In this document: positions 1 to 12,400 of the stretch, piece by piece
Layout: each line of letters starts with the position of its first letter
How positions within the stretch are numbered: position 1 is the stretch's first letter
Origin: Lineus longissimus
Taxonomy: Eukaryota; Nemertea; Pilidiophora; Heteronemertea; Lineidae
DNA length: 64,000 nt
NCBI RefSeq assembly: GCF_910592395.1
Contig: NC_088316.1
Coordinates: 17,050,001 to 17,114,000 of the forward strand
Direction: 5' to 3'
The notes under the pieces: model-generated
What the model was told of the DNA's origin: nothing
Seen by the model: the letters and a program-made list of their open reading frames with translations, nothing else
The model's database searches: none
Program-made: the position numbers and the translations under genes

Positions 1-93
1 ATGTCCACCCAAATCGAAGCCCATGTCATTGAAATGATGTTGTTGGTTTTGCTTGGGGCGGTTTGGATTCATAGCTTTGTATTCATTAATTTG
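1..93 (-). CDS. Partial HMGB-type terminal exon, cut by the window edge
   Basis: On the minus strand an acceptor (TTTTGCAG, at 94-101) is followed by an open phase-0 reading frame of 31 codons that runs off the window. It begins QINEYKAMNPNRPK and continues with a Gln/His-rich stretch ending near FNDMGFDLGGH. The acceptor and first codons closely match the terminal exon of HMGB-B at 4143 (TTTTGCAG then QMEAFKAQRK) and align with that of HMGB-A at 9560 ([10 protein letters not shown]). All three start in phase 0. It is therefore probably a further HMGB tail exon. It could be an alternative last exon of HMGB-B or part of another tandem copy beyond the edge. I saw no third box-B exon between 94 and 3759, which favours alternative splicing. 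The similarity is seen directly; use of the exon is inferred. Confidence 0.6.
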
Positions 94-3000
94 CTGCAAA
101 ATGATAAATATGCATGTTTAGTAACTCCAGAACATTCATAATGGAGCTCAAGACCCCTGCCCCGCAAACAAGCACTTTTTCTTGCTGTGACGCAACAAAA
201 ATCACTCCTTGGTGGTGTCATCGCAGAATCTGAGATAAATCATATTCATAAGTCATCCTAAACAAGCCACAGATAGGTATTTTTTGTAGCATGCAACATC
301 AGCTTCAAAATCACATGTCTGCACGGCACATAACCCAGCAGCGTTCTCAAATTGTGACCCAAGGCTTGATAATTGGGAGCATAATGATAATGTGGTTCAC
401 CATTTTCCAACGAAGTGAGCTCGCACCAGTGTCACAGTCTCCAGGAGCGAGAAATCTGACCCCGCACTCGACTAGAACATGACACAGAATAAGGAAACAA
501 GAACTTTCAGGATAGATTAAAACATTTTATTGCCCATACAAATGTCTTCTTTACTACACATAAAATAATAACCTAGTACTGAGTGAAGTGAAATAACACA
601 AACAATGCAAGACTATAGAATAGAAGGGCCTACAATGAATAAAGTCTGTCTGCACCCTCGGACAGGCGGCCCCAACGGATCGACCTCTGGCAGCCCTATA
701 CCAACGGAGAAAAGAACCCAATAACAGATTCAGACTGCTTTCGGCTGCAACCCTGGACAACAGAGGGTATAACTAAACCTTGCCACTTTTCAGTGTTAAG
801 TTTGAGGTGTTTTAGAAACTTTTTCAGTCAAGGCATTCATGTTCAAATTTTTGTATCAAATGTGATTTTCGGAATGTGACGTGTTGGAGTAAAACTTTGC
901 CAGAAACGAAATTCATGGTCACAAATTTAAAATAACACTTAAATCAAGCAAACTAAAGGAAAATGTTATCAAAATATTTATGTACAATCACTGCACTATA
1001 GATCTATACATTTGATTGGGAGCATCCTGTGTGAGAAAGGGACTAGGTCACTTTACAGCATGTTTCCTCTCTAACGGTATGCTAACTGGTGTGGCCATTG
1101 GAAAAGCAAGAAAGCAGCTAAAAAGTAGCCTACTTTTTGTGAACATTGATCCCAATTAAAAGTATGGATCCAAAGTGAGGATACACATGAAAAAGCACTA
1201 ACAGACCTAGTAGACATTGTGGGACACCTTCAGAAGAGCAATTTTGAGTGAAAACTACAATGCATTCTAAAACACGATACAAGCTCAAAAAATATATTAT
1301 TCTGGCCAGGCTTTGAAACCTGAGCATAAACAATTTATTACATGGATAATTAAGATTCAGATTCATTTGCAGTTTAATTCTAAGCTAAGATAACGAGAAA
1401 CAACCAGCCTATCGGAATTGGGCGCCTCGTGGCAAATCTTTTTCCAGAGAAAACATGGTAATAAAGTCATATGACGTCACTGGCGACAATATGGGTCACA
1501 CTTTAGTACCACTACTTTAACTCGGAAAGTCAATTGCCAGTGATGTTTTTCGAAACTTGTCACACTGTTGTCTGTTTTATTCAATTCTCATCGTCAAACA
1601 CAAAAGAAAAAATGAGACATTCTTGTTAAATTTTGCTTAATTTTCAGTGTTTTTTTTTCTGAAGTAGCACTCAATTCTAATAGGCTGAAGTTTTTATGTA
1701 CTTTTTTCAAAATAAAAATTAAATCGAAGTAATTTCAATTGGTTTTTCATACAAGTGTTAAAACTGATTACAATAAACCAGGAAATATTCCCATCTATTA
1801 TATTATTCCAGTTGGTGATTTTATGAAATGCCATTACTGACGTAGCTATACAGCACTCAGACAACCCTGTTACAGAAACTTTTTTTTTGCAAATTTCGCC
1901 AATCACCAAGCTTAATTAAAATGCACAAGAAAATTTGCCAGTTTATAGTAAACACAAAGAGTTGACAATTTATAGGGTCACAACAGACCATATTTTTGGA
2001 CAAGAGTTAAAACTTTACATACAATATTGTTTTAGAGACGCAATCAAAATCAGCAGAATTTCCTGCCCTTTAACAACATTTTTATAACCAATAGTCAACA
2101 AAGTAATACTAGAAAGAATGAATGGGATGAATACCTCATGAATTTTAGCAGGACATCGTTTTAAAATAATCACAAGCACATCTAAAAAGGCCTAGAAAAA
2201 TGCACCAAAACGTTGTCCTCAATTTTCAACTGAAACACAGCAGAGCCACAGCAAATTTGCCAAAGGCAAGAGTTGCCAGACAAAATACTTGACAAGAGAA
2301 ATACAGATGTGCATGGTTCAATACCTGCGACTCAAAAATGGTATCTTAGGTACAAGATTTCCAGGACAACATTCAAAAAAAAAAATTTTCAGTATTTTAT
2401 ATTGGCAACACTTTCATTGGTACCAGTGGTAGAACACCTAAGTAAAAAATACGTGTCATTAGCTGAAGGGACACAAGGGCACCAACAAATTTTAAACTGG
2501 CAAGTGAGAGGTTTCAGTGTTTTATTGTTGAATAATACAACTGGGAAAGTGAAACATGCATATCTGAAGAGTAACAATAACCATGAGGACAGGACAAATG
2601 ACAATCGCAACCAAAACCAGAAGAACCAGACTCGCTGTCAAAACTAGAGAAAATCTTTGCAGCGAAAATGAAACATTATATCAGTTTACCCATCTTTGGC
2701 AGATTTTTCCAATTCCTCCTGCCCTGACCCAAGTCATCATGCTCAATTTTAAAAAATTCTAAATTCCACCCCAACAAGCTCACAATGATATTGAATAATC
2801 ACCACCACACATTAAGATGCCCAACATTCAGATTAGTAGAACCATGTGAAAATACTTTTACAAAATTTAACAAGATATTTTTACACCTTGAACACTGGTA
2901 TCACGTTCGGGTCCATACAGCAGGGTCAATGGGATCCCTTGTGCGCATGGTCAGGAGATCAACACTTAATTGACACAGGAATTTAGGAATTCTTCAACAG

Positions 3001-3759
3001 AATTTCAATGGGTAGAAAAAACTTCTTACTCAGAATTCGACACCTGACCAAGGTCGTACAAGGTTTGCATTCACTGCTGCGTAAACCTTAGTGCTTCCCA
3101 TGTGCACACTTTACAGGACTGCAGACTAAGCAAGGTCCCACATTACACTCAGTCGAATGTTTGCATAATAAGTATAGGATAGATATTCTATCTGGTAAGC
3201 ATTCACTCTAGAATGGATTAGATAATGTTGATGAGAAATCACAAACACTATCTCCAGCGTTCGGTAGATTATTTCATTACTGCTTTCTGCAAATATTTCT
3301 TAGTTAGGTCAAGACCAGATGATAGGTTTGAAAGTGATTTCCTCATACAATGCAGACCAAAATCAAATGTCGAGAAATTACCAAAACAGTCCATTTAGAA
3401 CTGAACTTGATTGTTATTTTATAAAATTTTAATTCTTTTGCTCACTCGATCCAACAGACCCACAACATACCTACCGACAGACTGCATTGCCATTCAATAA
3501 GTTTTTTATAACTGCAGTAGTTTTATTAAATGAGAAAAAAACAGGGTTGAATTCCTGTCCGTTGTTTCACATCAGAAATAATCATCTCTTGAATGAGATT
3601 CTACAAAATCATTTGGATTGTGATTTTTACCATGTCTAGCTGTAGGGCATTGTTATTACTGGTTAGGCAATTCAGTCTCGGAGTATCTGCAGTCTCTGGG
3701 ACCCACGTCTTCAAATAGTTCTCTGATGATGTCACTGCTGCCACCTTGTGGTAAATAAT
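94..3759 (-). other. Non-coding stretch: probable long 3' UTR of HMGB-B
   Basis: No exon with splice sites and a convincing protein was found. The short open frames are AT-rich and match no family I know. A minus-strand AATAAA (TTTATT on plus, 526-531) sits in a context (TTAAAACATTTTATT) almost the same as the one at 6808-6821 downstream of HMGB-A. That suggests duplicated 3' ends and a 3' UTR of about 3.2 kb. If the exon at 1-93 is used, the same stretch would also be intron. Confidence 0.45.
526..531 (-). terminator. Polyadenylation signal, HMGB-B
   Basis: AATAAA on the minus strand (TTTATT on plus) about 3.2 kb beyond the HMGB-B stop. The flanking sequence resembles that of the HMGB-A signal at 6816, as expected for duplicated gene ends. 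Other AATAAA copies may be used instead. Confidence 0.4.
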
Positions 3760-6700
3760 CTAATCGCTCTCTTCCTCATCATCATCAGAATCCTCATCAG
3801 ACTCGGAATCCGACCCTGATGATTCCTCCATGCCCATCCTTTGCTGCTTCGGAGGCATCTGCATCTGGCCGTGACTATGGTGTGCGAGTTGAGACTGAGG
3901 ATGCGGGGCTGAGTGCAACATCTGTTGTTGGTGCGCGTGAGGTATCATACCCATAGCGGCCTGCGGGTGAGGGACCATACCGCCCATCTGGTGGTGACCA
4001 CTATTCATTCCCATGGCTTGCTGCGGCATCATGCCCATGTTTCCCATATTATTCATATTGCCCATGGGAGCAGCCGCGTGGCCATGACTCGTACCGGTAG
4101 CTGCTGGTGCCGATTTTCGTTGAGCCTTGAACGCCTCCATTTGCTGCAAAATGAAAAGGAGAATTTAGGGCTTGAAATCTGGAAATAAACAAACTAAAAA
4201 AGTCTATACCAATTACCATGCACTAAAATGAGTAAAAAATTGTCAACCAAACCACCAGCCAAATAATATTAGGAGAAGAATTAGTAAGTTTTGTCTATGA
4301 CCGGTCATGTGCACACTGATTAGTATCAAGGCTAGAAATAAAACCGACCCACGATGCAAAAAAGTGAGATGAGAAGAAAAGTGAGGGTTAGGGAGGCCAT
4401 CATTGTGTATTAGAAAGATGCATTAGGAACAGGAAACAGGGGGCTCTGTGGATTGTCTAACAATACTCAAATCTCAGGTGACGGTCTCCAAGAAATTCCA
4501 AAATCTCCAAAAACAAATAGTACCCACAGAGTACGGGGACATCTCTATATTGGACTTCCAAGAGAAAAATTTCAGGCTGTCTCGAAGTAGAAATAAACAT
4601 AAATTTACAATACCGACATGCAATTCTCTAAACACACAATTCTAGGGCCACCCCATCTAATTTTGAATTTCGGAATATAGCATTTATGATTGAATTTGGG
4701 TGAGAAAACGACACGTACCGGTACCTACTTACTACTCAACTTGTCAAAAAATGTCGAAGTTGTCAGCAGACAGCGCTGCTCATCCTAGGTCCAAAATGGC
4801 CGCTAGACATCGGTAGCATCATCAGCGTTGCAAATGAGAAACGCGCAACATATAATGTGACAATGCTTAACCCTAATAGCAGGCCCTAGCCTCACCCAAT
4901 TTTTCAAAAGAATTAACAGTTTAAATGAATTTTAGAATGTATGAAGTGAATAAATTTACATTTTTAGCTCTTTCTATTAAAGATTAGGATAATGATGATA
5001 TTTATACACATTTTTTGGGACAGCCAGGGGTGCTTTTAGGGTTAAAATGAGGATACTTTTCCCAAACCTCGGATGAACAATCTGAGGAGGAAATCGTCAG
5101 GGAATTTCTGGTGGATGTACGTCAACCTGAGATTTGAGAAGCAGACAACACAAAACACCTGAAAGTTGGGACACATTTAGGTTAGATTATTAAAGATTCA
5201 GGAGGGTGTTTAGTGCTCAAGACCTGATCTATTGTTCACATTTGCCTTGGTTGCAAGATTCATGGCAAAAAAAGTGCTTTCTGCATTCTAAGGTACTTCT
5301 CCTCAAAACTAGGGGAACTTCTGGGAAACTTTAAACGTGCAGCACATGGCCGAAAATGAGAGATTTTTGCTGAGGTCACCTGCAATAATAATCACAGGTC
5401 GCCGAGACAAAAATCTAATGTCTGCAGGCGTCTAGTGTTCGAGTGGAATAGTTTCACCAAGCAACAGTACACACCCGTACCTAGCAGAAATGATCTCTCA
5501 TCATTGACCAAAAACAAACAAACCAGGCTTTTGCTTGAGCAGACAATACCCCCTGAGTAAACATAAACGATTCCTACCTCTCTATATCTGAGCTTGTCAG
5601 CATTCGCCTCTTCTTCAAACCGCGTCTTGTCTGGACACGCCTTCCAGTGTTCTGAAAGAATCTGTGCAATCTGGCCGACTTTCAGTTCTGGGTTTGCATC
5701 GCGGACTGCCGGCCGTTCAGCCTTGCAGAACCACATGAATGCAGATCTGAAAATAAAGTGCAGAATGTGATTAAAAATCTGATCATAAATTGAAAGTCTT
5801 CTTTCTTGTACTCGATTTTATTTGATCTCACTTTCAGAGAATAGAAATGATCCATGTGAAAGTTTCCCAATGGTTGAACGGCAGACTGTTTTAAATTTGA
5901 AGAAAAAGCAGTCTATTTTCATAACCCCTGAGCTTTGCCTACTGGTCTGAGAATAGATAGACATAGACTAGCAGTACCAATAGTATTCTTGGCTTTATCT
6001 TTGCCCCGACACCATGAGAGGCACTCTTATAGCTCTGTATTATTTGCTGAGCAGCACCCTGACAAGATCTCAGACTGCATACTTACAGAGGTCGCTTTGG
6101 CAAGTCAGGGTCCCTGGGCACCTTGTGATGATGATGTGTATCATGGTGTCCAAACATGCCGTCCTGATAGTGATGCTTTGACGTGGATGGAGGAGGGGCA
6201 ATCTTCTTCCAGTGTACCATTGCCTAAAGAAGGAAGGGAATTCAAGGGTAAGGGAAAAGTTTTAATTTAGACCAGAAAGAGTCATTTCATACAGTCTGCA
6301 ACAATGGAGCAAGGGAACACCAACTTAACAGCAACACTGAAAGTCAAGTGAATTTCAAAACATGAGCAACATAACATTGCTGGTCTTTGGGAGAAATTAG
6401 TCACCACCGCGATAGGTCATGACCAGTTCTAGATTGCATGCCTCAGTAATGATCAACTGTTGAAAATGTAGCAATTTTTCTTGCATGTGATCAATACCGC
6501 AAATCTTTGTGAAAAAATCACCTGCCTCAGTGCACTCTGAAAGAAAAGTCATTGGTTTTCAAAACACGCCACCCAACCAAACAGCCTTTCAAAGTCATGT
6601 TCCACAACCGAGGCCCACAGGTTAGTCTGTCTCTGTCCCTTGTCACAATGGACAGATGAACCGAGTCATGTGTGCTCGACTTCCTCTATGTTCCTTTGAT

Positions 6701-9064
6701 TGGGAGCAATTCATACTGGCCGCTAGGATCACTTGGTACCACTGACAATCAGTCTCAATTCCCGCAATATGATCGTAAGAAACAACGAAACGACAATACT
6801 TTTAGTTAAAACATTTTTATTCGCTGATACAAAATTCGAATACAGCCACTACCTACCACTGGTACTTTTGGTAGCCAAGACAGTCTAGCACAAAATACAA
6901 TTTTATTCCAGAGGTGAAACTTCCAGAGCACAAGCACCACACAATGCACTACCTCATGACCTGTTCCAAAAACAAAGCACTGTTGGAGAATCACATGACC
7001 TTATTTGCATTTGGAGTTAATTTCAGTCTTCTTATCATCATCTGAATTTTTCCTGCCCTATTCTCTGATAGGTGTGATAGTATAAACCCGGAAATACATG
7101 TATTCACGGTCATTCTATTTCATAGATTAATAGATTCACAAGCCTGTATTTAAACAGTCTTTAACCAGTTATGAAGTTTGCACTCTAGAAGTTACACCCT
7201 TAGGAGAGACATCGCCAACATACTAACTGCCACCGAAACAATATTTAGAATCTTTCTCTCTGTCTCCAGTAGACGCTGTTGGCGTTCAAGCATTCTGTGT
7301 TTTTCTCATAAACAGCCTCTACTACAAAAGTTTCCCCAAGACATCTGATAACATTCTAACTGAACAAATTGTAGTAATTTGAGTCAGTATCCCCAGATAA
7401 ATGTTACTGTCAATGTGACATAGATTCCAAGGGAGGAAAGGTACAACATACAATGGTGCTTGAAATTTTGCACCTACAATTGACTGAAAGTTCAGGGCAA
7501 AAAGCAGATGTTGAGACAAGTTCTATTCATAAGTTGCTGTATCAATGCCGAAATACATACTTACATATTATACAACATCATGTTTCTTAACTACGCAACA
7601 ATAAATAATATAGAAATTTAATTCAGGAAAATGAGATTAGGTGAAGCGAAACAGATCTTGAAATATAAACCTTACTGTCGTAAGTCAAATAATTTGCCTC
7701 CTCATCACACAACAAAAATCTCATTTCCCCCAATATTTGAACTAAAAATAATGATTTGTAAATCACATCAACAGTACATATAATATTGATAACTTGTCTA
7801 CATAAATTCATTACACTATCTTTTATTACTATAAAATTGAAATGCTGACTTACATGCACTAAAAAATAACAACTCAACACAAAAGGTCAAACGATCAACA
7901 GTAAGATTGTTTTATTACATTAGTTTTTGGTCAACTTTCTCTTTGAAAATCCTTAGAACTGCCCTTACCTGCAAAAAGATGCCTCTAAAATGCTTATTTT
8001 TGATTCGATTGAATCAATAGAAGAATAAGTCCTAGGGACTATGAGATGATCTTGTCAAACAAAAAAAAATTCATCCTCATCTTACAAAAAAAGACATACA
8101 CCATCCATGTTACAAACTAAAATCCATGCACCATGAATAAAATCTGAATTATCTACAATTTTCGACAAAACAGGAAATGTCTCTGTTACCAAGTCACAAT
8201 CACTATCCCTAAACTGCTTATGCAAAGTCTATTTTTTGCCCTGTAATGAGGGACTTTTTAGCCAAAAGAAGGTGGCAGGAATTGGGGATCCAATGCAATA
8301 CAGAAATCTATGAGACGCTGGGAGGTAACATTGAAAAGCAGTGACCATTGCAATTTCTCACAAGCCCGTGAAGTCCACACAATTGTTGTCAATGAGTTCA
8401 AGCCTTGAGTGAACTCGCCAACATGCACAATTCAGCATATTTCATATATAATATTATCTGCCGTTACAAAAAATACTCCCAACATTTCACATGCACAATG
8501 TACAAAATAATGAGCAGACTACGATTCAAACATCATCACCAGATGCAATAATGAGCTCGTTTACCTATGCCGAGCTTTTTAGGTGATGATTTTGTTTGGT
8601 ACGTATTAACTAACATAGTCTATTGATTGAAAAGACCCAAAAGGGCCGCTGAGAAAAATAGAGGATATTCTACAATCATCAATGTAGTGCATGTACATGT
8701 ATAGCCATTTCAATGTAACCGACATTTTAACGGCAATCATGTATGTCAAACCTTTGATATTAGGAAGAAAACTTGGTGATGGGTGAGAGGCACAACTCGT
8801 ATAGGCTTAGGTTGTCAAAGGAATTCAGTTTACTGGGGTGGTTTGACAAGCATGAAATGCATTGAATCAACTGATGACCTGTACAGAGGGAAACATACAT
8901 GAAAGTGGTGATACATATAGCAGGATACTTACAGGTGATGGTCATGGCAATGATGATGACTTAATGAAAAACATTACATCACGTATTGTCATTCAGACAG
9001 GCGGTTCCCTCAGTGTAACTCAGCAGAACTTTCCAACTATTACCTCATCCTGTTGGCCCGCCAT
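3760..9064 (-). CDS. HMGB-B: single HMG-box protein with His/Met-rich tail
   Basis: Exons: 9044-9064 (inferred), 6087-6223, 5578-5746, 3760-4143; 236 aa. Exon 2 carries a histidine-rich linker (KHHYQDGMFGHHDTHHHHK) ending in DLPKRPL. Exon 3 carries the rest of an HMG box ([12 protein letters not shown] to KLRYRE). Exon 4 is rich in Met, Gly, His and Gln and ends in about 22 acidic and serine residues before TAG. Splice sites and phases (0, 2, 0) match HMGB-A exactly, so this is a tandem duplicate. No box A is visible. The best start is a short exon (MAGQQDE, then GTAATA) that joins in phase, but translation could instead begin at the Met in exon 2, second residue. Single-box HMGB proteins bind and bend DNA in chromatin. 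The box is sure; the first exon is not. Confidence 0.8.
6816..6821 (-). terminator. Polyadenylation signal, HMGB-A (candidate)
   Basis: AATAAA on the minus strand, preceded on the plus strand by TTAAAACA exactly as at 526. If used, the HMGB-A 3' UTR (9419 to about 6800) would contain the inferred first exon of HMGB-B at 9044-9064. A second candidate lies near 7909. Confidence 0.4.
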
Positions 9065-9419
9065 GTTGAACTGGAGGGTGCAAGGCCAAATAAGCCAAAT
9101 CAGGGATTGTCAGGTTGACCACCCCCCAAGTTTTTTCAAAACGTTTGACGCTCCAATCGCACTGAATATGCGACCACAAACGCACCACAGCAATAGCGAG
9201 TCGACCACAAAAACTCCCCTATTGGGCCTTTTTTTGCAGATAGTTCTAAGATTCACTTTTTGCACACATGTTATTGACTACATTAGAGACCTATTTTCAC
9301 CAAGACAAGGAGGAGTTGAAGAGCCCTGCGTGATTTGCAGAGGAGGGTCAACTGCCATGTGAGGTAAAGAAATCGGCAATGTATGATGATAATGTTAATA
9401 TCCCTAATGCCTAGTAAGT

Positions 9420-12400
9420 CTAATCACTCTCAGAAGAAGAAGAAGAGGATGAAGAACTTGAATCTGAAACAGCTTCTGGAACCTTGGGTCTTTTCTCTGG
9501 TACTGGTGCAGCTGGCACTCGTGCAGCCATCTCTTTATTCGCTTTGAATATCTTCATCGCCTGCAAAAAAAGATTGTAGTATTCAACACAACTTGATCAT
9601 TTCCACCAGATTCAACAAAAATATCCTATCAGAAGTTCTAAATATTGATAGCTCTAGAGCCCCAGGGAATTATTTGATTTGTAACCGGTACGAACATCAA
9701 TTTTACACTCAATTATTGGAAGCTTTCAGGCATGGCTTGAAAAAAGTAATTTAGCCCAGTACAGAGTTTTTTTGGGTTGTGCAGAGACTGACAGGGTATA
9801 TTTTGAAAATTCCCAATCCCCAGCAATAACCCTCTAAGTCACCATGTTCAGGTAATGCAATTTCTTCTTGACCCAAAACCTAAACTGTAGTTATTATACT
9901 CGGGAAGAAAATCTCCAGACTTACTGAAATTGAATCGATTTTAATGACAATTATCTCTGCACTAAAAACAACATCAGGCCATACTGTTTTACTGCATGGT
10001 TGGTAAAGATGACTGAGGACTGGGCATAAGTCATGCATCGACGTCATGAGACAAGATGCAATGACCATTTCAAAATCAATTGACCAAAACATGGAACTTG
10101 GTTAGAAATCGGAGAAATAAACATATAAAGCTATTCTAAGAATGAATGTGTATTACGCAACGTACCTTCCAAACTTTGACATCACTCATGAAGTCTCTCC
10201 AAATGTCCTAAACTAATCCGAGATTTGAACGCAGTGTACGGTTTCGAGCGCAGTTCCCCATCCCAGTTACATGTATGTGTGCGAGTTACAGCCGCTTCTT
10301 AAGAATAATAACAAGCTCGTAACTTGCGGTGTCGAGCGACACATGCGGTACATTCATCGGTGAAAAATGAAACCAAGAATAATAGGAAGACAGAATGGTG
10401 TGCAAACCACAAGTTCATCAGTTAGTCGGCATGACAACATTGGCAGGAAAAAATGCCCAAACCATATTTGTCTCTATTTGTATAGTGCCTTCGCCTGTAG
10501 TGTCAAGTTCTCTAAATTTCAATTCGTCGGCTAGCTTAGCATCAAAACATTATACCAGCTTGAAATTGAATACCACTAATTTTGCTTCCACAATCAACCC
10601 CAGATAAGGATATACACATTCAATTCTCAAGTTCTTCTGGCTTGATAATAAATGTAGCATCACCTTTTTATGTTGTTTCTGAACAATTTTGACTTCTTGC
10701 ATGTACCTCAAGTCCTTTCAGGATAAGCAATGAGTATACCCAGCAAAAGAGTATGGCCTATTCATCAAACAAACAACAATAAGCTAACTTGTTCAAAAAA
10801 CAAAACACTACAGATAGCACAAGTTTGGCAAGATATTTTTACAAATTTTCTGGTGAAGAATGTGTCACCTGATGCCATGCAATCATCCATCAAACTCGTA
10901 ATGCCAAAATTTTAAAGTTAGGTGGCACTATGTGTGCAAATGCTTGTGGCATGCACTCCATTTACAATGATAACTATCTAACACATAATTTTTTTTACAA
11001 TTCACGATAAAGGCGGAATCTTCAATTCAACATTAACAAATATTAATTGCGCATACTGAATTGCCACACTTGTTTCAATTTCAGCGGAGCCCTCAGATGA
11101 TTTTTACACTCATCCTCAACATAACTTTTATGGCATGAAATCAAAAATATGTCATTTTCAAGGACTGGAATCAGAGGAGACAGAATAGTTTGTGTGCAAT
11201 GAGAACATCAACTGTGCAAGTGATGAATTGATGAAATCACTCTAATGCCAATTTCCATAAAATTTGCTGAGCCTGAAACCGAACCATAATCTGATTCAAG
11301 TGGATGACAAGATTTTCTCATCAACTGACTCCACAACTGATAAGATTCATCCCGGTGGCAAATCCATGGACAAGAATTTGAAATCGCATTCTGTATGACG
11401 AGGTATCTGCAAGCTGCAGAGTTCTTGGTGGATCGAGATCAATGTACCTGAAAACTGAGCACACTCACGATGTGATGAAAATGATGCTTACCTCCCGATA
11501 ACGTTCTTTGTCATTATCTGCTTGGCCCTCGTAGACGTGCTTATTTGGACAGACTTTCCACTGCTCAGACAAAACCTTCGCGATTTGACCCATCTTCAAC
11601 TCGGGATTCGCCCCTTTTACATTTGGTCGTTCTGCTTTACAAAACCACATAAATGCAGAGCTGGAAAATATATAAGATTGAAAATATAGACGCCATGAAC
11701 AGATCTTGATTTCAGAATGCGCTGACAGTCAATCAAATTGAAATGGTTCATGTTCGTTTTCATTGAACTGCGATCACACAAAAACTAAATTGATTTATTA
11801 AATATTAAACAACTGTCCTTAATAGAGAGGTTGTCCTTTAATGGAGAGGTGTCCACTAAGGGAGGTTCCACTGTATTATCAATAATTCAATACTCACAGC
11901 GCCCTCTTGGGAGCATTAGGATCCTTCGGCCGCTTCCTCTTCCTGCTTCCTTTGCCGCCCATCTTCCCACCACCCATATTCATCTGGCCCATATTTCCTG
12001 CTGCGCTGTAGTATGACATTTCTTTATTGAATCTTTCCTTATCTTTTTCTGACATTTCCTGGAACCTCTTCTTTTCTTTCTCTGTCATTTGCTGAAATGA
12101 TCATTGGATAAAGACGTACATTAGAAGAAAGTAAGGATTTGAGGAAAAATTAAAGGCGTTTACCAAGTGCACAGCAGATAAGCAATTTGCAGGGGTTTAT
12201 CACAGATGCCTGAAATATCAGATATTCCTGATACATGTGACGATCATCAAAAAGGCAATCCTGCATGATTGTATGGGATGATAAACAAATATCAAGCCGA
12301 CATGTACGTTTATAGGGTAGATATGTTGATTATTATGCACAATAACTATCAAACAGGCATAGTTTAATTGCTCTGAGTCTGAATCACAAATAATTATTGC

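Noticed and set aside
8937-9043. Possible extra HMGB-B exon ending at a GTAAGT donor (8937) with His codons
   Set aside because: The frame contains stops before the donor and no acceptor gives a phase-compatible exon.
8862-9362. 166-codon plus-strand open frame
   Set aside because: It runs antisense to the HMGB locus, has no recognisable domain, no splice sites of its own and mixed composition.
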